A DNA stretch of 43,320 nucleotides from Faecalimonas umbilicata. Lineage in GTDB: Bacteria > Bacillota > Clostridia > Lachnospirales > Lachnospiraceae. The notes below the pieces were generated by a model. It saw only the letters and a program-made list of their open reading frames with translations, did no database searches and had not been told where the DNA came from. The stretch lies in contig NZ_SLZV01000028.1 of the NCBI RefSeq assembly GCF_004346095.1, forward strand, positions 1 to 43,320, read 5' to 3'. The position numbers and the translations under genes are program-made. Each line of letters starts with the position of its first letter. Positions within the stretch are counted from its first letter, which is position 1. Below are positions 1 through 8,680 of this stretch, piece after piece.

Positions 1-4
1 ATTG

Positions 5-28
5 CGGACTCTTCGGAGTCCGTTTTCT
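5..28 (+). terminator. Rho-independent terminator
   Basis: A 7-bp GC-rich stem (5-11 with 16-22) closed by a TTCG tetraloop is followed by GTTTTCTGCTTTT. It would end transcription of a gene lying to the left of the window, probably in the integrated element. Confidence 0.75.
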
Positions 29-46
29 GCTTTTAGGCATAAAAAA

Positions 47-95
47 GGGAGCTATTGCTCTATAGATGATTACTCATCTATTTTGCAACAGCCCC
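47..95. repeat. Imperfect long hairpin/palindrome
   Basis: Three blocks pair in order: GGG-GCT-TTGC (47-58) with GCAA-AGC-CCC (85-95), and ATAGATGA (62-69) with TCATCTAT (74-81) around a TTAC loop. On the minus strand the outer arm reads GGGGCTGTTGCAAAAT, which resembles IS6-type terminal repeats; that resemblance is from memory and unproven. It could be an element end, a processed-RNA hairpin or a bidirectional terminator. No gene was found in 1-174. Confidence 0.5.
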
Positions 96-174
96 ACTAT
101 TTGATTCCTGTTATTTTACGAAAATTCTACCATATTCTTATTGAAAACATTTCATAAAAGAAAGGGTAATAGCT

Positions 175-360
175 ATGTTGAAAGAACTAAGAGACAAAAA
201 GATTTTACTCTCACTTAGAGAAGTAAGCGAACTGCTTGGTATTTCGTATGGGAAAGCACGCGTTTTTACATATGAACAAAACATGCAAGTTCGTATAGGT
301 AAACGAATATTAATTCATAGAAAAAAGTTGGAAAAATGGATTGACGATCAAGTGAAATAG
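175..360 (+). CDS. xis: Excisionase-like small DNA-binding protein
   Basis: A 61-residue basic protein with a winged-helix/MerR-like core: a helix-turn-helix SLREVSELLGISYGKAR, then the wing RIGKRILIHRKKLEKWID. This matches the layout of Tn916-family excisionases (about 67 aa), which bend the element ends and direct Int toward excision. AAGAAAGGG upstream of ATG 175 can act as ribosome binding site. It lies directly upstream of an integrase on the same strand, the xis-int order seen at one end of Tn916-like elements. Since the adjacent integrase is frameshifted, it may no longer have a partner. Function is inferred from fold and position. Confidence 0.75.
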   Translation: MLKELRDKKILLSLREVSELLGISYGKARVFTYEQNMQVRIGKRILIHRKKLEKWIDDQVK

Positions 361-480
361 CAGGGGTACAGATTATGATTTGTCCTTGAATAAAAAGAAA
401 AGATTTGATAATATATAACTAAATATAAATTTGTATCCTTGTTTCTAGTGAGGTTGATCAGAAATAAGGAGGATGTTTAT

Positions 481-1726
481 ATGGGTAAAAACTTAAAAGG
501 GAAAAGTATAGGTCGTGGGATTTGTCAAAGAAAAGATGGACTGTATCAGGCAAAAATCTATTTGAAAATGACTCCAAAGCCAATCTACATTTATGATTCT
601 AATCTCAATTCATTAAGAGCTAAAAAGAAACATCTTGAACAAGTTAAGTTGAAGGATTCATTATCAGCTCAATCATTATTTACATTAGATGAATGGTTTA
701 ATTACTGGATGGAAACTGTTTGTGCTGTAAAATTAAAAAACACAACGATTCGAAATTACCATAATAATTATAATCGAATCAAAGGTAGCATAGAAAAACT
801 CAAATTAATTGACTTAACTCAGAGTCATATTCAAATGGCAACTAATGAGATTTCTAAAAAATATAAACCCTCCACTGTCAAAAGTTCCTTAAACGCATTA
901 AGTGCTTGCTTGGAATACGCAGAAATGAATTTAATTATCTCAAACAATCCATGTAAGCGCGTTGTTATACGTTCTTGCAAAGAAAGGAATTTTACACCGA
1001 AAAAACAGGAGGAAGAAATGAAATACATTGCCAAAGATACGTTAGATCTCTTTTTTGAAGCAGCAAAAAAATCACGTTCACGTTTTTACTTTTACATTTT
1101 ATTGCATACCGGTTTACGTGTTGGTGAATTATGCGCATTACAGTGGAAAGATATCGACTTCGTTAAGAAAGAACTTCATGTTTACAAAACGATAAACAAA
1201 ATGCTATTTTGATGAACAGGGAGAACGACTTACGGAATCAATATCAAGTGTGCAAATCACAACACCGAAAAGAAATGCAAGCAATCGAATTGTTCCGTTG
1301 ACAGATGGTGTCATAGAAGCATTTTTAAAATTAAAGGAACTTCAAGAAAATGATAAAATTAGAAATAAAGAATGGAGCTCAAAAAACGAGATCATCACAG
1401 AGTACCCTGGTTTAGTTTTAACTACAAAAAAGGGGAATTGTTTTCTGACAAGTTATGTCGAACAGGAGTGTAAAAGGCTTGTAGATAAAATAAACTCTAA
1501 GAAAGAACGTTCCGCAAAAGAAGAACATATAGTTTACGAGCCGCTCAAAATTCATCCACATATGTTTCGACATACATTCGTTACAAATTGCTATCAGCAG
1601 AAAATGGATACTAGAGTTTTAATAGATATTGTGGGACATTCAAATCCACAAATGACAAATCATTATACACACCCTGAAACCGAATTTATGCATAGAGAAT
1701 TTAAAAAATACGAAGATTTGCTTTAA
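481..1726 (+). pseudogene. int: Tn916-like tyrosine integrase, frameshifted
   Basis: The reading frame from ATG 481 (RBS AAGGAGGA just upstream) runs to a TGA at 1210-1212. Homology then continues in the next frame from 1211 (DEQGERLTESISS...) to 1726. Joined, the protein would be about 415 aa, close to Tn916 Int (405 aa). It has an N-terminal arm-binding domain, a core-binding SAM-like domain (about residues 60-150) and a C-terminal catalytic domain with all key residues: Arg in HTGLRVGELC, H-x-x-R in HMFRHTF, GHS, and Tyr in NHYTHPE. The break falls in a T4 run (1207-1210), so one extra base, or a homopolymer sequencing error, would explain it. As read, both halves are unlikely to recombine DNA. 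It marks the right end of an integrated element next to mutS. Confidence 0.85.
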
Positions 1727-1855
1727 ATTTTCCCTATGTAATAAATATTCAAAAATATTAAAAAAACATCTTTATACGCTAATAAACATACAAAAACCAT
1801 GTATATTCATACGAAATACAAGTTCGCAAGTGGCAAAAGACATGGTATTAGACGT

Positions 1856-1877
1856 AAAAAGGGTGTAAAAAGGGTGT
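1856..1877 (+). repeat. Tandem 11-bp repeat near element end
   Basis: AAAAAGGGTGT occurs twice head to tail (1856-1866, 1867-1877) in the 197-bp gap between int and mutS. Tn916-family integrases bind short direct repeats near the element ends through their N-terminal domain, so these are candidate arm sites. The true attachment junction should lie between them and mutS. No coding sequence is seen in 1727-1923. Confidence 0.45.
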
Positions 1878-1923
1878 AGTAAGCGTTGACTAACATGTAA
1901 AAAAGCTTGAAATAGAGGGAAAA

Positions 1924-4581
1924 ATGAACAAAACTATTACATTAACACCAATGATGCAGCAGTATATGGAGACGAAGAAACAATATTCTGACTGTATTTT
2001 ATTTTACAGACTTGGTGACTTTTATGAAATGTTTTTTGACGATGCCATTACGGCGTCCAAGGAACTGGAAATTACACTGACCGGAAAAAACTGTGGATTA
2101 GAGGAGCGTGCGCCGATGTGCGGTGTTCCGTATCACTCTGTGGATAGTTATCTGAACCGGCTTGTGGAAAAGGGATATAAGGTTGCAATCTGTGAACAAG
2201 TAGAAGATCCGCAACAGGCGAAGGGCATTGTCAAGCGAGAAGTTGTGCGTGTTGTAACTGCAGGCACTAATATGAATGCGCAGGCACTCGATGAGACAAA
2301 GAATAATTATATCATGTGTATTGTATATATCGCCGATCGCTATGGACTGGCGGTGGCAGATGTGTCTACCGGGGATTATTTTGTGACAGAACTTGACAGT
2401 GGACGGAAGCTTTTGGATGAGATTCATAAATTTTCACCTTCTGAGATTATTTGCAATGAATCCTTCTATATGAGCGGACTTGATCTGGACGATTTGAGAC
2501 ATCGTCTTGGAATGATGATCTATTCGATCGATACGCATTTCTTTGATGATGAAATGTGTGCACGTATTTTAAAAGAACATTTTCATGCAGCTTCGCTGGA
2601 AGGCATGGGACTTGGAGATTATAACTGTGGTGTGATCGCAGCAGGAGCTCTTTTGAAATATCTCTATGAGACTCAGAAGACATCGCTTTCTCATATCACA
2701 CATATTACAGGATATGCGACAGGGAGATATATGTTATTGGACAGCTCTTCCCGAAGAAACCTGGAGTTGTGTGAGACATTGCGTGAAAAACAAAAAAGAG
2801 GCTCTCTTTTATGGGTGCTGGATAAGACGAAAACGGCTATGGGCGCCAGAATGCTTAGAAGTTATATTGAACAGCCGCTGATTGACCGGCATGAGATTGA
2901 ACAGAGGCTGGAGGCGGTAGAAGAATTAAAAGACAAAGCAATTTCTCGTGAGGAGATCCGTGAATATTTATCTCCGGTTTATGATCTGGAACGTCTGATC
3001 AGCCGTGTGACATATCAGTCTGCGAATCCAAGAGATTTGATTTCTTTCCGCAATTCTCTGGAAATGTTGCCGCATATCAAATACATTTTAACAGAAATGC
3101 ACGGAGAACTTTTACAGCAGATTTGTGAAGAATTGGATACGTTGGAAGATCTTTATCAGCTTTTGAATGAATCCATCATGGAAGAACCCCCGCTTGCGAT
3201 GAAAGAAGGCGGTATTATCAAAGATGGATATGATGCGGATGTGGATATGCTACGACAGGCAAAAACAGAAGGAAAGAACTGGCTTGCACAGCTGGAAGAG
3301 GAAGAGCGAGAGAAGACTGGCATTCGGAATTTGAAAGTGAAATATAACAAAGTATTTGGATACTATTTGGAAGTCACAAACGCTTACAAAGAACTGGTAC
3401 CAGATTATTATACGAGAAAGCAGACACTTGCCAATGCGGAGCGTTTCATTACTCCAAGATTAAAAGAATTGGAAGATACAATCCTCGGTGCAGAAGACAA
3501 GCTGTATGCGCTTGAATATACTCTGTATTGTAAAGTGCGCGACCGAATTGCATCTGAAGTGCTTCGTGTCCAGAAAACAGCGAAGGCCGTCGCAAAAATT
3601 GATGTATTTACGTCTCTTGCTCTTGTGGCAGAGCGGAACAATTATGTCCGACCGAAGATCAACGAGAAAGGACTGATTGACATCAAGGGCGGCAGACACC
3701 CGGTTGTGGAGAAAATGACACCGGACAATATGTTTATCGCAAATGATACACTGTTGGATGATAAGAAAAATCGTGTTTCCATCATCACTGGTCCGAATAT
3801 GGCAGGAAAATCTACATATATGCGCCAGTCTGCGCTGATTGTTTTGATGGCACAGATCGGGTCATTTGTTCCGGCAGACAGTGCCAATATCGGAATCTGT
3901 GACCGTATTTTTACGAGAGTCGGCGCATCAGATGACCTTGCGTCCGGACAGAGTACTTTTATGGTTGAAATGACCGAAGTTGCAAATATTCTTCGAAATG
4001 CTACAAGCAGCAGCCTGTTGATCTTAGATGAAATCGGACGGGGAACGAGTACGTTTGACGGATTGAGCATCGCATGGGCAGTTGTAGAACATATCAGTAA
4101 TAAAAAACTACTTGGAGCTAAAACCTTGTTTGCGACACATTACCATGAACTGACGGAACTGGAAGGAAAGCTTGACAGCGTGAACAATTATTGTATTGCA
4201 GTCAAAGAGCAAGGAGATGATATTGTCTTCTTGAGAAAGATTGTAAAAGGTGGTGCGGATAAGAGTTATGGGATCCAGGTTGCAAAACTTGCGGGGGTAC
4301 CGGAATCCGTCATTGCACGTGCAAAAGAAATTGTCGGAGAATTAAGTGAGGCAGATATTACGACAAAGGTGCGTGAGATTTCTGCGCAAGGAAGCGAGAC
4401 GAAAGCACGCCAGAAAAAATATGATGAAGTAGATCTGGCACAAATCTCATTGTTTGATACGGTCAAGGATGACGATGTATTAGAAGAACTAAAAGAAATT
4501 GATGTGTCGAATCTGACGCCGATGGATGCTTTAAATACCATTTACCGGTTGCAGAATAAATTGAAGAACCGGTGGAAATAG
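1924..4581 (+). CDS. mutS: DNA mismatch repair ATPase MutS
   Basis: An 885-aa protein of normal MutS length. Mismatch-recognition domain I has the Phe-X-Glu motif at F33-Y34-E35 (GDFYEMFFDD). Connector, lever and clamp domains follow, then the ABC-type ATPase with Walker A GPNMAGKST at about 623-631, Walker B LLILDEIGRG at about 699, and FATHYHEL as the H-loop. A QISLF motif near residue 840 is a likely beta-clamp contact. MutS binds mismatches as a dimer and recruits MutL, encoded 18 nt downstream. GAGGGA precedes ATG 1924. The integrated element ends right before the gene, so its native promoter may have been displaced. All catalytic motifs are intact. Confidence 0.98.
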   Translation: MNKTITLTPMMQQYMETKKQYSDCILFYRLGDFYEMFFDDAITASKELEITLTGKNCGLEERAPMCGVPYHSVDSYLNRLVEKGYKVAICEQVEDPQQAKGIVKREVVRVVTAGTNMNAQALDETKNNYIMCIVYIADRYGLAVADVSTGDYFVTELDSGRKLLDEIHKFSPSEIICNESFYMSGLDLDDLRHRLGMMIYSIDTHFFDDEMCARILKEHFHAASLEGMGLGDYNCGVIAAGALLKYLYETQKTSLSHITHITGYATGRYMLLDSSSRRNLELCETLREKQKRGSLLWVLDKTKTAMGARMLRSYIEQPLIDRHEIEQRLEAVEELKDKAISREEIREYLSPVYDLERLISRVTYQSANPRDLISFRNSLEMLPHIKYILTEMHGELLQQICEELDTLEDLYQLLNESIMEEPPLAMKEGGIIKDGYDADVDMLRQAKTEGKNWLAQLEEEEREKTGIRNLKVKYNKVFGYYLEVTNAYKELVPDYYTRKQTLANAERFITPRLKELEDTILGAEDKLYALEYTLYCKVRDRIASEVLRVQKTAKAVAKIDVFTSLALVAERNNYVRPKINEKGLIDIKGGRHPVVEKMTPDNMFIANDTLLDDKKNRVSIITGPNMAGKSTYMRQSALIVLMAQIGSFVPADSANIGICDRIFTRVGASDDLASGQSTFMVEMTEVANILRNATSSSLLILDEIGRGTSTFDGLSIAWAVVEHISNKKLLGAKTLFATHYHELTELEGKLDSVNNYCIAVKEQGDDIVFLRKIVKGGADKSYGIQVAKLAGVPESVIARAKEIVGELSEADITTKVREISAQGSETKARQKKYDEVDLAQISLFDTVKDDDVLEELKEIDVSNLTPMDALNTIYRLQNKLKNRWK

Positions 4582-4599
4582 TCGGAGAAAGGAGCAGAT

Positions 4600-6675
4600 A
4601 TGCCAAATATTCAAGTCTTAGATCAGGTTACGATCGATAAGATTGCGGCGGGAGAGGTGATCGAACGCCCGGCATCGATTGTAAAAGAACTGGTGGAAAA
4701 TGCAATTGATGCGAAAGCCACTGCCATTACCGTGGAGATCAAAGACGGCGGAATCTCTCTGATCCGCATTGCAGACAATGGATGTGGAATTCCAAAGGAA
4801 GAAGTTCCGCTTGCCTTTTTAAGGCATTCGACAAGTAAAATACGCTCTGTGGAGGACTTGACTGGAATTGCTTCCCTTGGTTTTCGCGGAGAAGCGCTTT
4901 CGAGCATTGCGGCGATCGCGCAAGTGGAGCTTCGTACAAAGGTGAAGGAGGCAGATGCGGGTATACAGTACCGAATTGAAGGCGGATCAGAAAAATCATT
5001 GGAAGAAATCGGAATGCCAGATGGAACGACTTTTTTTGTCCGTCAGATTTTTTTCAACACGCCGGCACGGCGGAAGTTTCTGAAAACTCCGATGACAGAA
5101 GCAAGCCATGTCAGTGAATTGATCACGCGATTGGCGCTGTCTCATCCGGAAATCTCGTTTCAATTTCTCACAAACGGGCAGCCAAAACTTCACACATCCG
5201 GAAACGGCAGGCTGAAGGATGTTATTTACCATATTTATGGAAGGGATATTACCGGAAACCTGCTCGAAATCAATGCAAAGGCAAACGGAGTTGCAATCCG
5301 GGGATATATTGGAAAACCTCTGATTTCCAGAGGAAACAGAAATTATGAAAATTACTATATCAACGGAAGATATGTAAAGAGCAGCATAATTGCAAAAGCA
5401 ATCGAAGATGCCTATAAGGGGTTTACGATGCAGCATAAGTATCCGTTTACTGTGTTACACTTCACGATAGACGGGACAGATCTGGATGTAAATGTCCATC
5501 CAACAAAAATGGAAGTCCGTTTTAGCAAACAACAGGAAGTGTATAATTTTATTTACAATACACTGAAGGATGCTTTGAGCGAAAAAGAATTGATTCCAAG
5601 GGTGGAATTATCGGTGGCGGAACCGGTTTCCCAAAAGAGTGCTTTCTTAGAAAAAGCGGTCTCGCCATCTGTTCCAGACGTTTTGCCGGACAAAAAAAAT
5701 GAAAAAGTTTTTGTGGAGAAACTTCCGCAGGAAGCACGGTATGCAGAAGCTCCTTCTGAAGAGAAAAATCTAGATTATTTTATGAAGAAGATGCGGGAAC
5801 GTGTCACTGCCTATCACAATCAGAGCTCTCAGGCAGAAGTGAAAGACCGAGGAGGGCTTTATAGAAATCAATTATCCACTGATAGGATCAAAGAGGCTGC
5901 GGCATACCGGGCAGAACAAAAAAAGCAATTCGGACAGTCTGAAAAAGTGCAGGAAAAAATATATAGAAAAGAAGAGAAAAGGGAAAACCTACAAGAAACG
6001 CCACAAGAAATCGCACGGTTGCAAACACCGAAAGAGGCGGAAGAGGATACACAACTAAATTTTTTTGATCAAAAGCTATTGTCAAAAGAAGCAAAACAGG
6101 AATATACTTTAGTAGGACAAGTGTTTGAAACATATTGGATTGTAGAATACCGAGATCAGATGTATATTATCGATCAACATGCCGCTCATGAACGTGTGCT
6201 GTATGAACGGACTTTGAAACGGATGAAGGAAAAGCAGTTCACTTCGCAGCGGATCAGTCCGCCAATCGTTCTGAATCTGTCGATGCAGGAGGAACAGCTT
6301 TTATCAGAACATATGGAAAATTTTACAAAGATTGGATTTGAGATCGAGCCTTTTGGAGGAGATTCCTATGCAGTCCGTGCAGTTCCAGACAATCTGTTCA
6401 GTATTGCAAAAAAAGATCTGCTGATCGAAATGTTAGACAGCCTGTCAGACAGTATTTCTACAAATCTTGCACCGGATATTGTTCTGGAGAAAATTGCTTC
6501 GATGTCGTGTAAGGCTGCGGTAAAAGGGAACTCCAGGCTTTCTGGCAGAGAAGTGGATGCGCTGATCGGAGAACTTTTAGAACTGGACAACCCATATCAT
6601 TGTCCACATGGAAGACCAACGATCATTGCGATGACCAAACGCGAGCTGGAGAAAAAATTTAAAAGAATCGTATAG
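4600..6675 (+). CDS. mutL: DNA mismatch repair endonuclease MutL
   Basis: A 691-aa MutL. The N-terminal GHKL ATPase shows KELVENAIDA, DNGCGIP, RHSTSKI and GFRGEAL. A charged, low-complexity linker (about residues 340-490) includes QLNFF, a possible clamp-binding peptide. The C-terminal dimerisation/endonuclease domain has DQHAAHERVLYE at about 525, matching DQHA-X2-E-X4-E, plus SCKAAVK and CPHGRP at about 668. It is therefore the nicking type of MutL found in bacteria lacking MutH. It sits 18 nt after mutS with RBS GGAGAAAGGAG, so the two are very likely co-transcribed. Confidence 0.98.
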   Translation: MPNIQVLDQVTIDKIAAGEVIERPASIVKELVENAIDAKATAITVEIKDGGISLIRIADNGCGIPKEEVPLAFLRHSTSKIRSVEDLTGIASLGFRGEALSSIAAIAQVELRTKVKEADAGIQYRIEGGSEKSLEEIGMPDGTTFFVRQIFFNTPARRKFLKTPMTEASHVSELITRLALSHPEISFQFLTNGQPKLHTSGNGRLKDVIYHIYGRDITGNLLEINAKANGVAIRGYIGKPLISRGNRNYENYYINGRYVKSSIIAKAIEDAYKGFTMQHKYPFTVLHFTIDGTDLDVNVHPTKMEVRFSKQQEVYNFIYNTLKDALSEKELIPRVELSVAEPVSQKSAFLEKAVSPSVPDVLPDKKNEKVFVEKLPQEARYAEAPSEEKNLDYFMKKMRERVTAYHNQSSQAEVKDRGGLYRNQLSTDRIKEAAAYRAEQKKQFGQSEKVQEKIYRKEEKRENLQETPQEIARLQTPKEAEEDTQLNFFDQKLLSKEAKQEYTLVGQVFETYWIVEYRDQMYIIDQHAAHERVLYERTLKRMKEKQFTSQRISPPIVLNLSMQEEQLLSEHMENFTKIGFEIEPFGGDSYAVRAVPDNLFSIAKKDLLIEMLDSLSDSISTNLAPDIVLEKIASMSCKAAVKGNSRLSGREVDALIGELLELDNPYHCPHGRPTIIAMTKRELEKKFKRIV

Positions 6676-6724
6676 CATCTTATTTTGTAAAAATATTATA
6701 GTATAGGAAACAGGGGAAGGACAA

Positions 6725-7690
6725 ATGATAAACTTTATAATCAGTGAAAATTTTTATTCTTTATTTGCAGGAATCGGTCTTATGGCAGCATTTTTGATGA
6801 CTTGTGTCTGCATTACCAAATTTAACTATTTACTTCCAAAAGATGCCGGCAGAGATTTTGCCCATGATGGAAAGCTTTCTGCAGGAAAACCAAGAGGAGC
6901 CGGGATCATTTTTATTCTTGTATTTGCGGCAGCGGCACTACTGTTCTCGGAACTTTCTGTCGAGATCGTCATTTACATTGTGCTTGTCATTGCGGAGATG
7001 CTGACTGGCTATCTGGATGACGCCTCAGAAAAGCCGTGGAATGAGTATAAGAAAGGGTTACTCGATCTTTTGGTTGCTGTAGTGCTTTCGCTTACCTTTA
7101 TGCACTACAATTCCAGCACGATTGAATTTGCAATTCCAGGAATCTCTGTGACAATTCCTCCGGTTGTATTTTGTCTGCTCTCGATCGTTTTGATCTGGGT
7201 GTCTATCAACGTGACAAACTGCTCTGATGGAGTAGACGGCCTTTCTGCTACGTTGACGATCATCACGTTAATCACACTTTATATTGTAAAAGGAATGAAA
7301 GGGACAACAGACAACTTCTCTTATTTGATCTTGCTGTTTGTAATCTGTTTGCTTGGGTATTTGTGGTACAATGCTGCTCCGAGCCATCTGATGATGGGGG
7401 ATGCAGGATCCCGAGCGATGGGAATTTTTATTGCAATCGCAGCGTTAAAGACAGAAAGTCCATTTTTATATATTTTCGCTGCATTCGTGCTGATCGCAGA
7501 TGGAGGAATCGGGATTGTCAAAGTAGCATTGCTTCGTTTCTTAAAGATCAAGATCTTAACAAATGTTCGAACTCCCCTGCATGATCATGTGCGAAAAGTG
7601 TGGGACTGGTCGAACACACAGACTGTTTTCCGGTTTGGAATCATTCAAATCGTAATTTCTGTGGCAACAATTTACATGCTTATGTTGTAA
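6725..7690 (+). CDS. MraY/WecA-family phospho-sugar transferase
   Basis: A 321-aa polytopic membrane protein with about ten hydrophobic segments. Family motifs are present: the acidic pair in YLDDASEKPWNEYKKG (about residue 98), NCSDGVDGLSA (about 165-175, equivalent to NxTDGxDGLA), MGDAGSRAMG (about 225) and TPLHDHVRK (about 283) at the MraY His-motif position. Enzymes of this family move a phospho-sugar (phospho-MurNAc-pentapeptide in MraY) from UDP onto undecaprenyl phosphate at the inner membrane face. The gene is between mutL and miaA rather than in a dcw cluster. The third motif reads HDH instead of HHH, so it may be a second MraY or a WecA/TagO-like enzyme. RBS GGGGAAGGA precedes ATG 6725. 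Confidence 0.85.
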   Translation: MINFIISENFYSLFAGIGLMAAFLMTCVCITKFNYLLPKDAGRDFAHDGKLSAGKPRGAGIIFILVFAAAALLFSELSVEIVIYIVLVIAEMLTGYLDDASEKPWNEYKKGLLDLLVAVVLSLTFMHYNSSTIEFAIPGISVTIPPVVFCLLSIVLIWVSINVTNCSDGVDGLSATLTIITLITLYIVKGMKGTTDNFSYLILLFVICLLGYLWYNAAPSHLMMGDAGSRAMGIFIAIAALKTESPFLYIFAAFVLIADGGIGIVKVALLRFLKIKILTNVRTPLHDHVRKVWDWSNTQTVFRFGIIQIVISVATIYMLML

Positions 7691-7717
7691 TCAACAGGAG
7701 TAGATTATGAGGTGGCT

Positions 7718-8680
7718 ATGATAGATACAGAAAAAAAACCATTGATCATATTGACCGGTCCGACTGCTGTCGGAAAAACGAAGGCATCGATCGGACTGGC
7801 AAAAGCAATCGGCGGAGAAATTATCTCCGCTGATTCTATGCAGGTTTACCGACATATGGATATCGGTTCTGCAAAAATTACAAAAGAAGAGATGGCGGAT
7901 GTTCCACATTATCTGATTGACGTTCTGGAACCGGAAGAGGAATTTCATGTGGTACGGTTTCAACAGATGGCAAAGGCGGCAATGACAGATATTTATTCCA
8001 GAGGCAAAATACCAATTATTGTCGGTGGAACCGGATTTTACATCCAGGCACTTTTATATGACATTGATTTCACTGAAAATGAAGGAGACAGTGTATATCG
8101 AGAGAAGCTGGAGGCACTTGCAAAGGAAAAAGGAGCCGCATATCTCCATGGACAACTTGCCATGGTCGACCCGAAATCAGCAGAAGAAATCCATGCGAAT
8201 AATATAAAGCGCGTGATCCGTGCACTGGAATTTTATCACCAGACAGGACAGAAGATTTCCGAACACAATGAGCGGGAAAGACAAAAAGAGTCTCCTTATC
8301 AGTTCTGTTACTTTGTTTTAAATGACCGACGAGAATGTCTATATGAACGGATTGACCAACGGGTGGATCAGATGATCCGAAACGGTCTTGTTCAGGAAGT
8401 ACAGACGTTAAAAGAGAGAGGCTGTACAAAACAGATGGTCTCGATGCAGGGGCTTGGATATAAAGAAATCTTTTCGTATCTGGAGGGGGACTGTTCTCTT
8501 GAGGAGGCTGTCTATATTATTAAGCGGGATACAAGACACTTCGCAAAAAGACAGCTGACTTGGTTTAAGAGAGAGCGTGATGTAATCTGGGTTCAGAAAG
8601 ATGAGTTGAATTATGATGACGAAAAATTATTACAAAATTTGCTAGAAAGTATCAAAGAAAGGATGAATCTTCCATGTTAG
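7718..8680 (+). CDS. miaA: tRNA dimethylallyltransferase MiaA
   Basis: About 320 aa. The P-loop GPTAVGKT is near residue 14, followed by ADSMQVYRHMDIGSAK (substrate/DMAPP region), GGTGFYIQALL, and a C-terminal KRDTRHFAKRQLTWF that binds tRNA. MiaA adds the isopentenyl group to N6 of A37 in tRNAs reading UNN codons. ATG 7718 is preferred because GAGG lies 5 nt upstream; an in-frame GTG at 7712 is an alternative. The 3' end overlaps the next gene by 7 nt, pointing to translational coupling. Confidence 0.95.
   Translation: MIDTEKKPLIILTGPTAVGKTKASIGLAKAIGGEIISADSMQVYRHMDIGSAKITKEEMADVPHYLIDVLEPEEEFHVVRFQQMAKAAMTDIYSRGKIPIIVGGTGFYIQALLYDIDFTENEGDSVYREKLEALAKEKGAAYLHGQLAMVDPKSAEEIHANNIKRVIRALEFYHQTGQKISEHNERERQKESPYQFCYFVLNDRRECLYERIDQRVDQMIRNGLVQEVQTLKERGCTKQMVSMQGLGYKEIFSYLEGDCSLEEAVYIIKRDTRHFAKRQLTWFKRERDVIWVQKDELNYDDEKLLQNLLESIKERMNLPC

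Noticed and set aside
1885-1912. TTGACT as a -35 box for mutS
   Set aside because: The sequence 17 nt downstream (GAAATA) is a poor -10 and lies too near the start codon.
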